Shown: positions 1 through 10,876 of the stretch, piece after piece | Layout: each line of letters starts with the position of its first letter | Numbering within the stretch: the stretch's first letter is position 1 | Assembly: GCF_015351075.1 (NCBI RefSeq) | Contig: NZ_JADKRS010000001.1 | Location: forward strand, 868,001 to 932,000 | DNA from: Clavibacter sp. VKM Ac-2873 | Lineage (GTDB): Bacteria > Actinomycetota > Actinomycetes > Actinomycetales > Microbacteriaceae | Reading direction: 5' to 3' | Length of the DNA stretch: 64,000 bases | Notes under the pieces: generated by a model | Database searches by the model: none | The model's input: the letters and a program-made list of their open reading frames with translations, nothing else | Told to the model about the DNA's origin: nothing | Program-made: the position numbers and the translations under genes

Positions 1-183
1 CGCGACGGCGCTGGCGAGCGACGCAGGCGTCGAGGTGAGCAGGTCGACGACGAGGAGGGCCGTGACGCCCGCCATGCCCAGCGCCTCGAGCGCGATGAGC
101 ACCACGAGGACGATCACGGCAGGAGATCGGCGAGGCGCATCCGCGTGCTCGCGCGGATCGAGGACATCACCGGTTCCGGTCAC
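1..183 (-). CDS. Membrane protein, N-terminal part only (runs off the window)
   Basis: An open frame enters from the left edge on the minus strand. The best start is GTG at 183, preceded by a GGGAA ribosome-binding-like element about eight bases upstream; an internal GTG at 117 is an alternative. Sixty-one residues are visible: a short polar head of about 21 residues and then a strongly hydrophobic stretch (IVLVVLIALEALGMAG and onward) that must be a membrane segment. It is divergent from the WhiB gene. In M. tuberculosis a small integral membrane protein (Rv3217c) lies close to whiB1, so this may be the same conserved membrane protein, but too little is visible to assign a family. Confidence 0.5.
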   Translation of the reverse strand, partial: MTGTGDVLDPREHADAPRRSPAVIVLVVLIALEALGMAGVTALLVVDLLTSTPASLASAVA

Positions 184-428
184 AGCACGTTCCCATACAA
201 AGCTATTGATAGATCGTTGGCTCTATGCGACGATATTCGAGGTCGAGTTGGTTCACAGGGTGGTGAGCAGATCCGGAACCGAGCTTACAAGGGACGAATT
301 CCTGAAGCTGAGCATCTCACGAGGAGGGGCCACGCGCCCCGTCCCGATGCGGTTCCCGGACGCCTCGCCCCACCCCCATCCCGCGGCAGATCTGCCGTGC
401 AACGAGTACCGACCCGAGGAGCACCCCT
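184..428. promoter_or_regulatory. Divergent intergenic region and long WhiB leader
   Basis: This 245-base gap is clearly less G+C-rich than its surroundings, especially 186-300, as expected for promoters. A TTGATA-like element is at 206-211 with GATATT-like bases near 232-237, but the spacing is poor and no single promoter can be fixed. If the WhiB promoter lies here, the leader is over 150 bases long. Just before the WhiB start is a small GC hairpin around 323-337. The start of the leftward membrane gene is at the other end. Confidence 0.4.
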
Positions 429-677
429 ATGGACTGGCGTGACAAGGCAGCCTGCCTGACTGTGGACCCCGAGCTGTTCTTCCCCGTGGGGAACACCGGC
501 CCCGCTGTGGACCAGATCGACAAGGCCAAGGCCGTCTGCGGCCGCTGCTCCGTCACCGAGATGTGCCTGCAGTACGCCCTCGAGACCGGCCAGGACTCGG
601 GCGTCTGGGGCGGGCTCAGCGAGGACGAGCGCCGCGCCCTCAAGCGCCGCGCCGCCCGCGCCCGCCGCGCCAGCTGA
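429..677 (+). CDS. whiB1: WhiB-family iron-sulfur regulator, WhiB1 type
   Basis: An 82-residue WhiB protein, a small transcription regulator that binds a [4Fe-4S] cluster and partners the housekeeping sigma factor. The four cluster cysteines are C9, C37, C40 and C46, in the C-x27-CxxC-x5-C pattern. The GVWGG turn is at 58-62, followed by a basic C-terminal DNA-binding tail (residues 69-81). The short N-terminus and MDWRDKAAC opening are those of the WhiB1 subgroup. It stands alone, divergent from a membrane gene and convergent with the histidine kinase, as whiB1 (Rv3219) sits beside pdtaS (Rv3220c) in M. tuberculosis. A hairpin terminator follows the stop. Confidence 0.93.
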   Translation: MDWRDKAACLTVDPELFFPVGNTGPAVDQIDKAKAVCGRCSVTEMCLQYALETGQDSGVWGGLSEDERRALKRRAARARRAS

Positions 678-697
678 CGCACGCACCCCGCACCGCC

Positions 698-741
698 GAC
701 GAGAGAGCCGGGCCGCCCACGGGCAGCCCGGCTCTCTCGTC
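698..741. terminator. Bidirectional hairpin terminator between whiB1 and pdtaS
   Basis: A perfect 16-bp inverted repeat (698-713 pairs with 726-741) with a 12-base loop lies between two convergent genes. It can end transcription from both sides. There is no long T tract, which is usual in high-G+C actinobacteria. Confidence 0.85.
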
Positions 742-773
742 GTCCGGGCACCCGGATCGACCGGGACCCCGGC

Positions 774-2276
774 TCAGGTCGTGGCGGGCGCCAGCCAACG
801 CAGCGGCACCTCGATGGTCACCTCGGTGCCGCTGCCCATGAGCGTGTGCCAGTCGATCGTGCCGCCCAGCTCCCCCTGGATGAGCGTCCGCACGATCTGC
901 GTGCCCAGCCCCGTCCCGACCTTGCCCTCGGGCAGCCCCACGCCGTCATCGCGGACGCTGACCGTGAGCGTCTCCTCGGTCCGCGCGGCCTCGATGGCCA
1001 CCTCGCCCGAGCGCCCGGCCAGGCCGTGCTCGACCGCGTTCGTCACCAGCTCGGTGAGCGCGAGGGCGAGCGGCGTCGCGTAGGCGCTCGGGAGCACGCC
1101 GAAGCTGCCCACTATCTTCGGATGCACGCGCGTGTTGTGCGCGGAGGCCACCTCGGCGATGAGCAGCAGGACGCGGTCGAACACGGCGTCGAAGTCGACG
1201 TTCTGGTTGAGCCCCTCGCTGAGCGTGTCGTGCACCACGGCGATGGCGCCCACCCGGCGCTGCGCGTGGCCCAGCGCCTCGCGCGCCTCCTCCGTGTGCG
1301 ACCGGCGTGCCTGGATACGCAGGAGGCTCGCGACCGTCTGCAGGTTGTTCTTCACCCGGTGGTGGATCTCGCGGATCGTCGCGTCCTTGGTGATCAGCTC
1401 GCGCTCCTGATGGCGCAGCTCCGTCACGTCGCGGCAGAGGACGACGGCGCCGACCCGCTCGCCGTGGCTGCGGATCGGGATCGCGCGGAGCGACACGGTG
1501 ACACCCCGCGACTCGATGTCCGTCCGCCACGGCGCCCGGCCGGCGACGATGAGCGGGAGCGACTCGTCGACGGTCAGCCGCTTGCCGGTGAGCAGGCTGG
1601 ACGTGGCATCCGCGAGGGACTCGCCCTCGAGCTCCTCGGAGAAGCCCATGCGGTTGAACGCGCTCAGGGCGTTGGGGCTCGCGAAGGTCGTGATGCCGTC
1701 CACGTCGAGGCGCAGGAGGCCGTCGGACGCACGAGGCGCCCCGCGTCGAGGGCCGGTCGGTGACCCGAGGTCGGGGAAGTCGCCGTCGGCGATCATCGCG
1801 AAGAGGTCGTTGGCGCACTCGTTGAACGTCAGCTCCTGGCGGCTCGGGGTCCGGGTCTCGCTGAGGTTGGTGTGGCGCGTGATCACGGCGATGGGGGTGT
1901 CCGTGACCTCGGGGCTGCCCTGGGCCAGACGACGCAGCACCGGGACGGCCCGCACGCGGGTGGGCGTCTCCTCGTACCAGTCGGGCGCGGACGAGTCGAT
2001 GATGCGGGCGGTCTCGTGCGCATCGGTGACCTGCTTGCGCCACTCCGCCTTGATGGGTTGACCGACGAAGTCGCGGTAGAACAGCGTGGCCGAGCTCGAC
2101 GGCCGAGCGTGCGCGACGGCGACGAAGCTGCCGCTCACGGTCGGGACCCACAGCACGATGTCCGCGAAGGCCAGGTCGGCGAGGAGCTGCCAGTCGCCGA
2201 CGAGGAGGTGCAGCCACTCGACGTCCGCGTCGGATGACAGACCCTGGGCATGCACGAGATCGCTGAGCGTGGACAC
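774..2276 (-). CDS. pdtaS: Cytosolic sensor histidine kinase, PdtaS type
   Basis: A 500-residue soluble kinase starting at GTG 2276. The N-terminal part (about 1-150) resembles the GAF-like H_kinase_N sensor. A PAS-like domain follows (about 185-290), then a HisKA_2 dimerisation region with the phosphoacceptor H305 in the HHRVKNNLQT motif, and a HATPase_c domain with ELVTNAVEHG (N box), DDGVGLP (G1) and GTGLG (G2). There are no membrane segments. In mycobacteria PdtaS phosphorylates the ANTAR RNA-binding regulator PdtaR; no pdtaR is in the window. It begins nine bases after the stop of the MinD-like gene, so it is probably in that operon. Confidence 0.88.
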   Translation of the reverse strand: MSTLSDLVHAQGLSSDADVEWLHLLVGDWQLLADLAFADIVLWVPTVSGSFVAVAHARPSSSATLFYRDFVGQPIKAEWRKQVTDAHETARIIDSSAPDWYEETPTRVRAVPVLRRLAQGSPEVTDTPIAVITRHTNLSETRTPSRQELTFNECANDLFAMIADGDFPDLGSPTGPRRGAPRASDGLLRLDVDGITTFASPNALSAFNRMGFSEELEGESLADATSSLLTGKRLTVDESLPLIVAGRAPWRTDIESRGVTVSLRAIPIRSHGERVGAVVLCRDVTELRHQERELITKDATIREIHHRVKNNLQTVASLLRIQARRSHTEEAREALGHAQRRVGAIAVVHDTLSEGLNQNVDFDAVFDRVLLLIAEVASAHNTRVHPKIVGSFGVLPSAYATPLALALTELVTNAVEHGLAGRSGEVAIEAARTEETLTVSVRDDGVGLPEGKVGTGLGTQIVRTLIQGELGGTIDWHTLMGSGTEVTIEVPLRWLAPATT

Positions 2277-2285
2277 GGCTACAGC

Positions 2286-3887
2286 CTATGCGGGCCGGGC
2301 ACGCTCCTCCCTCGCCCCATCGCCGCCTCGACGTCGGGAGGCGGCCGCGCGACGGACCCGCCGGGACGCGTCCTCGGGAGGCAGGAGCGTGGTGCGCGTG
2401 AATCGCGACCACTCGACGAGCGCGGGCGATCGCGGAGCGATGTCGCGGAGCGTCGCCCCGGCCAGCACCGCGGCGTCGAGCGAATCCCGATCCTCGGGGA
2501 CGTACGCCGCGGCCTCCACGCTCCCGAACCGGAAGAGGGTGCGTCGCACCTGGCTGGCGGCGTCCCAGCCCCCGGCGCTCGGGCGGACCCGGTTGACGAG
2601 CACGGAGACCCGCGACGGGTCCACGATCTCGAGGAGCTGCACGTACGCGCGGAAGAAGCGCGACAGCCCGACCGTGTCCGCCGCGACGACGGCGACCACA
2701 TGGTCCGCGCCACGGAGCACCGCGTGCGTGGCCGCGTTGCGACGGGGCGCGAACATGTCGCTCGAGATCTCCTCGTCGTCCTCGAGGTTGAACGACGCGT
2801 CGACCACGGTGCAGTCCCGCCAGCCTCGGCAGGCGTGCAGCACGGCGGAGACCCGCCCCTCCGCGAGCTCCGGCCACCTGTCCGGGCGCGAGATGCCCGT
2901 GAGCACCGAGAACCCGGGGGCCCGCGTGGACGGGTGGTGCTGCGCGATCCGCTCCAGCTCCTCCACCGTGAGGCTGTCGGCAGCGGCGAGACGACAGGCG
3001 GCGGCGAAGCCCGGGGCCTCGTCCAGCAGGCCGAGGGTGGCGGCCACCGTGCCGCCGTGGACGTCCGCATCGACCAGCACGACCGATCGGCCCGCCGCCG
3101 CGAGCTCGCCCGCGATGGCCAGGGCCGTCGCGGTCCGCCCGGGCGCTCCCTGCGGGCCCCACACGGCGATCACGCGGCCGACCCGCTCTCCCCGGCCGAC
3201 CTCGCCGTCGTCCCGCTCCTCCTCCGGGAGCACGGGAGCCGGCACGCGCGGGCGTCGCACCAGCCCGAGACGATCTCGCAGGGGCCGAGCTCGGCGGTCC
3301 CTCGCCGACCGCGCGCGCGGGCTGCCGTCGGATGGCGAGGAGCTGACCGATCCCTCCCTGCCGCCGAGCGGGTCAGCGCGGACGTCGGAGCCGCGGGAGG
3401 TCCGCCGGGTCCCGGCGTCGGCGATCCGGGCACGGTCGGGTGCGTCGCCCGACCCGAGGGGCTCGGGCGCATCGATCTCCAGGTGCGCCGCGACGGCGTC
3501 CGCACGGCGGACGCCCGCCGCCATGCCGCCGGCCGCCCCGAGCGGGCGGACCGAGAGCAGCAGCTCCTCGATCTCGGGCCAGGTGGCGCCCTCGTCCACG
3601 ACCTCGTGGTGTCCGAGCGACTGGGCATTGCGACGATCGACCTCGCTCGACGCCACGGCGACCGCTCGTGCGCCCCGTTCGTCGAGTGCCGCGAGCACGT
3701 CCCGGTCGAGGGTCGCGGGAGACGCAGAGATGACCAGGTGCAGGGGGTCGATCGACGTCCCCCGGACCGCGGAGATCACCTCCGCCCCGCCCGTGACGCG
3801 CGCGAGGACCGTGTGACCGGCCTCGACGACGTCGCGGAGGAGCGCGTCCTCCACGCGAGGCGGGAGGGCGAGGATGAGGGTGGCCAC
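2286..3887 (-). CDS. MinD/CpaE-like P-loop ATPase with receiver-like N-terminal domain
   Basis: A 533-residue protein. Residues 1-105 look like a Rossmann or receiver-like domain of the CpaE type. A low-complexity linker of about 110 residues follows. From about residue 235 there is a SIMIBI ATPase: VIAVWGPQGAPGRT in the Walker A place, LVDADVHGG, and later TVVDAS. The Walker A lysine is replaced by arginine (GAPGRT), so ATP handling may differ from classic MinD. The C-terminus is a basic tail (RRVRRAAASRRR). It lies between the SAF protein and the PdtaS kinase on the same strand, with a two-base gap to the SAF gene stop. The pairing with a CpaB-like protein recalls Tad/Flp pilus loci, but no pilin, CpaF or TadBC is present. 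Confidence 0.8.
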   Translation of the reverse strand: MATLILALPPRVEDALLRDVVEAGHTVLARVTGGAEVISAVRGTSIDPLHLVISASPATLDRDVLAALDERGARAVAVASSEVDRRNAQSLGHHEVVDEGATWPEIEELLLSVRPLGAAGGMAAGVRRADAVAAHLEIDAPEPLGSGDAPDRARIADAGTRRTSRGSDVRADPLGGREGSVSSSPSDGSPRARSARDRRARPLRDRLGLVRRPRVPAPVLPEEERDDGEVGRGERVGRVIAVWGPQGAPGRTATALAIAGELAAAGRSVVLVDADVHGGTVAATLGLLDEAPGFAAACRLAAADSLTVEELERIAQHHPSTRAPGFSVLTGISRPDRWPELAEGRVSAVLHACRGWRDCTVVDASFNLEDDEEISSDMFAPRRNAATHAVLRGADHVVAVVAADTVGLSRFFRAYVQLLEIVDPSRVSVLVNRVRPSAGGWDAASQVRRTLFRFGSVEAAAYVPEDRDSLDAAVLAGATLRDIAPRSPALVEWSRFTRTTLLPPEDASRRVRRAAASRRRGGDGAREERARPA

Positions 3888-3889
3888 CC

Positions 3890-4576
3890 TCAGGCCCCCG
3901 CGTCGCCGACGGGCACGAGCGTCATCTGGTCGCGCGCGTCGGTGGAGGAGAGGACGGCCGCCACGTCCTCACGCGGCACGGTCAGCTGCACCTGCGTGTG
4001 GTCCTGGTCCGCGACGAAGCCCTCGGGGCGGATGACCTGCGTGACGGTGGCCCCCGAGACGATGACGCGTGGCGCGTCGTAGGCGTTCGTCCCGGAGCCC
4101 TTAGCCGCTGCCGCCCAGATGTCCACCACCGTGCCCGCTGCGACGAGGTGGTCGGCGCCCGCGGACGTGGGGATGACGACGGATGCCGTGGTGCGCGCGT
4201 CCGCCGACGAGAGCGATGACCGCGGTACGAGCTCGCCGGCGCCCACGAAGCGCGTGACGACGAGCCCGTCCGCGGATTCCGGGGAGACGTAGAGGTCGGC
4301 GGCACCGTCGATGCGGACGCGCACGGGCACGAGGTCGGAGGCGTGGATCGTCGTCCCCGCGTCGAGCGCGGACCCCGCGGCCATGACGACCACCGAGGAG
4401 TCCGCGGAGCGCAGGAGCGCTACCACTCCTCCCGTCGACACGAGGACCAGCACCAGCCCCACGACGAAGCGGGGATCCAACCAGACGGGACGGCGCGCCG
4501 GACGCGCGGGACGAGGGGTGGGAGGCATGCCGGTCAATGTCGGGGACGAGGCTCGCCCGCGTCGCGCGTTGTCCAC
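3890..4576 (-). CDS. SAF-domain (CpaB/RcpC-like) membrane-anchored protein
   Basis: A 228-residue protein with a proline-rich cytoplasmic head, one membrane segment (about 35-57, FVVGLVLVLVSTGGVVALL) and an extracytoplasmic SAF/CpaB-like domain: a beta-clip SAF part at about 68-130, then a region ending with the TQVQLTVPREDVAAVLSS pattern. CpaB homologues act in Flp pilus assembly. Here it is linked only to the MinD/CpaE-like ATPase. The GTG at 4576 is 21 bases past the upstream stop; ATG at 4528 is an alternative and would remove 16 poorly conserved residues. Neither has a strong ribosome-binding site. Confidence 0.75.
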   Translation of the reverse strand: MDNARRGRASSPTLTGMPPTPRPARPARRPVWLDPRFVVGLVLVLVSTGGVVALLRSADSSVVVMAAGSALDAGTTIHASDLVPVRVRIDGAADLYVSPESADGLVVTRFVGAGELVPRSSLSSADARTTASVVIPTSAGADHLVAAGTVVDIWAAAAKGSGTNAYDAPRVIVSGATVTQVIRPEGFVADQDHTQVQLTVPREDVAAVLSSTDARDQMTLVPVGDAGA

Positions 4577-4597
4577 ATGCTGCCGTGACGCGGACGA

Positions 4598-5203
4598 TCA
4601 GACGCGGACGAGGACGATCGCTGCCAGGGGGACCAACCGATACCCCGAGACGGCCGACTCACGGCGAGGGGCGCCGGCCTCGTGGACCGCGACGTCGACG
4701 TGATCGCGCGCCACGCGATCCAACGTGCCACCGACCACGGTGTCACGGAGCCGCAGCTCGACACGGGCACGACGCCGACAGAGGTCACGGAGGACGAACG
4801 ACAACCCGATCCGATCGACGATGCCGCGCTCGGGCGGGAGCTCCGCGACGGGCGCGAGGCTCGCCCGCACCTGCTCACGGTCCAAGGCCAGCGTGTGGAT
4901 GGAGGCGAGGGGCAGGATGCACGCCCGCTCCTCCTGCGGCGACGGATCGCCCGGGACGGCGAGCTCCCCCGACAGCCAATCCCGTCCGAGCACCTTGGCG
5001 CGGAGGTCGATCCACGTGCCGTCCGACAGCGACAGGCGAAGCGGCCGCGCATGGCCGGACGAGGCGAGCGCCCTCAGGCGGTCGCGCATGACGGTGCGCG
5101 CGACGCGCACGCGCTCCTCCTCGGCGCGCTGGTCCCGTTCTTCGGCGATCCGCGCCGTCTCCCACTGGCCCTCGAGGTCGTCGAAGAGGTTCTCCCACCT
5201 CAT
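4598..5203 (-). CDS. Conserved actinobacterial hypothetical protein
   Basis: About 201 residues from ATG 5203; no membrane segment or signal peptide. The opening MRWENLFDDLEGQWE reads like a conserved N-terminus, then comes a charged helical stretch (about 15-45) and a mostly beta C-terminal half with paired small modules (LSLSDGTWIDLRAKVLGRDW; ARVELRLRDTVVGGTLDRVA), which may be two Sm-like or barrel folds. GGGAA lies about ten bases before ATG 5203. GTG at 5260 is an alternative start with AAGGTGA seven bases upstream, adding 19 residues. It is first in the run 5203 to 774. Function unknown. Confidence 0.7.
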   Translation of the reverse strand: MRWENLFDDLEGQWETARIAEERDQRAEEERVRVARTVMRDRLRALASSGHARPLRLSLSDGTWIDLRAKVLGRDWLSGELAVPGDPSPQEERACILPLASIHTLALDREQVRASLAPVAELPPERGIVDRIGLSFVLRDLCRRRARVELRLRDTVVGGTLDRVARDHVDVAVHEAGAPRRESAVSGYRLVPLAAIVLVRV

Positions 5204-5372
5204 CGGTCGCCGGTTCCCGGCGTTCGGAGGGCACGGCGCGGCGGCGGGGACGGCTGGCACATCCGGCTCACCTTGGGTCCCTTCCTTGAGATCCGCTCTC
5301 AGTTCTCCACATCTTGTGCGCTGAGCGTGCGCAGAGCCTCTCGCACTGTCACAGTTGACCAGTCATCGTGGT

Positions 5373-5388
5373 CCCCCCGATCGGGGGG
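5373..5388. promoter_or_regulatory. Perfect 16-bp GC palindrome upstream of the Rv3235-like gene
   Basis: The palindrome ccccccgatcgggggg lies in the divergent spacer, 24 bases before ATG 5413 and just downstream of a TTGACC element (5355-5360). It could be a regulator site or a leader hairpin limiting translation. No known binding motif is recognised. Confidence 0.4.
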
Positions 5389-5412
5389 GGAGCACCGGGA
5401 TGGGAGTGACGC

Positions 5413-6000
5413 ATGAGTGAAGCAGTGCCACGGGAGGATCTCCCGGACCGCCGGAGCACCGTCGCCGGGAATGCCGAAGGCACCCCGCCCCGTCGGCACG
5501 GTGATCGGAAGCACACAGCAGCACCATCGCAGGCGACGAGCGCGGCGGTCGGTTCGTCCTCCGCGGCTGCTCCTGCGGCGACCGCCACCGTCCGGGGCAC
5601 GGTCCGCAAGCGCTTCGACGTCGACGACTTCTTCGGACGCCAGCCCTGCAGCAGCCAGGACCTCCCCCCGTCGGGTCCGCTGCTCGAGAACCTCACCCGC
5701 TGCGTCATCGAGATCCTCGCCGGAGCGCGTGAGCTCGACCAGATCGCCCGCTGGGTCAGCGACGACGTCTACCGCCACCTCCTCAAGCGCGTGGTCCTCA
5801 GCGCGCGGGCCCGACGCACGAAAGGCCAGTCGGTGACCCGTCCGGTGTTCACCATCGGCACGGTCACCTCGTTCTCCCCCCGAGACGGCGTCATCGAAGC
5901 GGTCATCGTGGTGCACGGTCGCGCACGAGCACGTGCGGTCGCCATCCGGCTCGAGGGCCTCGACCGACGCTGGCGCGCGACGGCCATCAACGTCCTCTAG
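5413..6000 (+). CDS. Rv3235-family protein
   Basis: A 195-residue cytosolic protein with a disordered Ala/Ser/Arg-rich first third (1-65), then a compact domain. It keeps the family pattern: RCVIEILAGARELDQIARWVSDDVYRHL forming helices, then short beta strands (VFTIGTVTSFSPRDGVIEAVIVVHGRARARAVAIRLE) and RWRATAINVL at the end. GGGAG six bases before ATG supports the start. In mycobacteria Rv3235 lies near secA1, as here. Role unknown; the helical-plus-sheet fold and conserved Arg/Trp residues suggest a binding rather than catalytic protein. Confidence 0.82.
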   Translation: MSEAVPREDLPDRRSTVAGNAEGTPPRRHGDRKHTAAPSQATSAAVGSSSAAAPAATATVRGTVRKRFDVDDFFGRQPCSSQDLPPSGPLLENLTRCVIEILAGARELDQIARWVSDDVYRHLLKRVVLSARARRTKGQSVTRPVFTIGTVTSFSPRDGVIEAVIVVHGRARARAVAIRLEGLDRRWRATAINVL

Positions 6001-6010
6001 CCACCCGTCG

Positions 6011-6056
6011 CACGACGAAGGGCGCACCTCCTGCGGGAGGTGCGCCCTTCGTCGTG
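6011..6056. terminator. Long bidirectional hairpin terminator
   Basis: A perfect 21-bp stem (6011-6031 with 6036-6056) and a four-base loop between the convergent Rv3235-like and secA genes. It should stop transcription from both sides. Confidence 0.9.
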
Positions 6057-6113
6057 ACCTCGACCCTCGGGGTCGGCCCCGGGCCGACAGATCCCTGTCG
6101 GCCCGGACGGGAG

Positions 6114-8939
<2,826 letters not shown>

Positions 8940-9025
8940 CGGTGTCTCCCTGCGTAGATGGACGGGCGCCGGATGACGACGACCGCCGTGACGGCGCGCG
9001 GATGTCGCCGCCGTCGAGCTTCGCC

Positions 9026-9031
9026 ATAGTA
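9026..9031 (-). promoter_or_regulatory. Candidate -10 element for secA
   Basis: On the minus strand this reads TACTAT, a good TAnnnT -10 box, about 80 bases before the SecA start and downstream of the hpf terminator. No clear -35 is visible. Confidence 0.45.
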
Positions 9032-9088
9032 CCGGCTCGTCCGGCGCCCTTGCCGGGAGCGACCTGACCCGGTGCCCGGCCCCACGCG

Positions 9089-9122
9089 CGAGGCCCCGCG
9101 CGCCGGAGCGCGCGGGGCCTCG
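9089..9122 (-). terminator. Terminator after hpf
   Basis: Perfect 15-bp stem (9089-9103 with 9108-9122) and a four-base CGGA loop, 16 bases after the hpf stop. Confidence 0.85.
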
Positions 9123-9137
9123 TCGGGTGGGTGCAGG

Positions 9138-9827
9138 TCAGCGGCGGAGCGACCGGGATCCGGCGCCCGCCCCGGCGAGCTCCTGCTCGCCGTCGGCCAG
9201 CCCGATGACGCCGTAGTCCCAGCCCTTGCGGCGGTAGACGACGCTCGGGCGGTCGGTCTCCGCGTCGATGAAGAGGAAGAAGTCGTGGCCGACGAGCTCC
9301 ATGTGCTCGAGGGCCTGGTCGACCGTCATGGACTGCGACGGGAAGACCTTGGTGCGGATGACCACGGGGCAGTAGTCGTCCTCGTCGACGGGCTGGTCGA
9401 CGGGGGCGACGCTCTTCCCGTTGACGCGCTCGATGAGCTCGGCGTCGGCCGGGTCGAGGTCGATCTGCGCGAACCCCCCGGTGGCGGCCTCCTGCAGCGA
9501 CACGGGTCGGTGGTTGCCGCGGTGGATCTTCTTCTTGTCCTTGGCGCGGCGCAGCCGTTCGAGCATGCGACCGAGGGCGAGGTCGAAGGCCGCGAACTTG
9601 TCGGCGGCGCTGCTCTCGGCGCGGATGACGGGGCCGGGGCCCACGAGCGTGATCTCCACGCGGTCGTCCCCGGCGGATCCGCCGGACTTCTCGCTGTGGC
9701 GCGAGACCTTGATGTCGAGAGAGATGGACTTCTCGGCGAGCTGGACGATCTTGTCGGCCTTCTCGGTGGCGTAGACGCGGAATCGGTCCGTGATCTCCGC
9801 GTTGCGGCCGGTGATGTTGATGTCCAT
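9138..9827 (-). CDS. hpf: Long-form ribosome hibernation promoting factor
   Basis: A 229-residue protein from ATG 9827, chosen because GGAGG lies six bases upstream; an upstream start at 9845 would add six unconserved residues. The N-terminal S30AE domain (1-105; MDINITGRNAEITDRFRVYA, then DDRVEITL) binds the 30S subunit. A linker with KKKIHRGNHR leads to the C-terminal dimerisation domain (about 160-215; PVVIRTKVFPSQSMTVDQALEHMELVGHDFFLF), which pairs two ribosomes into 100S dimers in stationary phase. Single gene with its own promoter and terminator. Equivalent to Rv3241c beside secA1. Confidence 0.95.
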   Translation of the reverse strand: MDINITGRNAEITDRFRVYATEKADKIVQLAEKSISLDIKVSRHSEKSGGSAGDDRVEITLVGPGPVIRAESSAADKFAAFDLALGRMLERLRRAKDKKKIHRGNHRPVSLQEAATGGFAQIDLDPADAELIERVNGKSVAPVDQPVDEDDYCPVVIRTKVFPSQSMTVDQALEHMELVGHDFFLFIDAETDRPSVVYRRKGWDYGVIGLADGEQELAGAGAGSRSLRR

Positions 9828-9894
9828 GACGTACCTCCAGATCATGACGCGTCGCCCGCTGGAAGAGGGCGATCACTTTCACGCCTTTCGGGCG

Positions 9895-9900
9895 AGCCTA
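9895..9900 (-). promoter_or_regulatory. Candidate -10 element for hpf
   Basis: Reads TAGGCT on the minus strand, about 68 bases before the hpf start. A small GC hairpin (CGCCCGAAAGGCG) follows in the leader. No convincing -35. Confidence 0.35.
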
Positions 9901-9981
9901 GACCTCGGGCTCCTGCCGGCGCGAGGCATCCGGCAGGTGGACCGCGAGCGCATCGGACATGCACAGGGAGCGACGGGTCGG

Positions 9982-10815
9982 TCAGCGGATGCGCGGCCCT
10001 CCGCCGCTCGACCGGGCGGGGACGGCGGTGAGGACCGCGCACGCGACGACCTCGCCTCCCGCGGCGCGGACGGCGCGGCAGGTCTCGCGGAGGGTGGCCC
10101 CGGTGGTGAGCACGTCGTCGACCACGAGGATCCGTCGGCCGGTGAGGTCGATGCGCGCTGCGAGGCAGCCGTCGACGTTGGCCGCGCGCGCCGCCACCCC
10201 GAGGCCGGCCTGGTCGGCGGGCCGGCGGGTGAAGCGGAGCGGGTGGCGCCGCAGCCCGGGCGCGCCCGGCGTCCGGAGCGGGACCATGCCGGCACGGGCG
10301 AGCAGGACCTCGACGGGCGCGTAGCCGCGCCGGCGGAGAGGGGCGGGCGGCGAGGGGACGGGGATCACGTCGAGGGGCCGCGCGGGGGCGTCGGCCGGGT
10401 CGGCCGAGTCGGCCCCGCGCCCGGCGGCCGCGACGGCCGCGCGGACCGCGCCGACCAGGGTGGCCGCGATCGCCCGCGCGGCGTCCGTGCGGCCGTCCTC
10501 CTTGAAGCCGGACAGGAGCGCCGGCCAGGGCGGGGCGTACGCGCTCCCGCAGCCGACCGGGACGACGCGGGCCGGGATGCGACCGCGGGGCGAGGGGACG
10601 GCGGGCAGCGCGAGCGCCCGCACGACGGGCGGGCACGGGAGGGCGGCCCGGCAGGCCGGGCACACGGCGCGGTCGGGGGCCCCGCATCCGGCGCAGGCCA
10701 CCGGGGCGACGACCGCGAGGGCGTCGAGCAGGGCGGAGTGGAACGCGGACGCCCGGCCGGACGACGGCAGGCGGGCGGACGGGGAGGGGGCGGGCTGCCC
10801 GGGCACGGGGATCAC
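9982..10815 (-). CDS. ComF-type amidophosphoribosyltransferase-like protein
   Basis: A 277-residue ComF-family protein. The N-terminal zinc ribbon has two CxxC pairs (CAGC and CPAC, about 41-57), and the C-terminal type I phosphoribosyltransferase domain has the PRPP motif ILVVDDVLTTGAT (about 230-242). ComF proteins support DNA uptake in naturally competent bacteria; the role in actinobacteria is unclear. The listed start is GTG 10815 with no ribosome-binding site, so the start is uncertain. It lies 61 bases after lpqB on the same strand, as Rv3242c does near Rv3244c. Confidence 0.85.
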   Translation of the reverse strand: MIPVPGQPAPSPSARLPSSGRASAFHSALLDALAVVAPVACAGCGAPDRAVCPACRAALPCPPVVRALALPAVPSPRGRIPARVVPVGCGSAYAPPWPALLSGFKEDGRTDAARAIAATLVGAVRAAVAAAGRGADSADPADAPARPLDVIPVPSPPAPLRRRGYAPVEVLLARAGMVPLRTPGAPGLRRHPLRFTRRPADQAGLGVAARAANVDGCLAARIDLTGRRILVVDDVLTTGATLRETCRAVRAAGGEVVACAVLTAVPARSSGGGPRIR

Positions 10816-10876
10816 GCGCGCAGGGTGGCACGCGCCCGACCGCCGGCCGGCGCGGGGGACGGATCCGTGGAGGACG

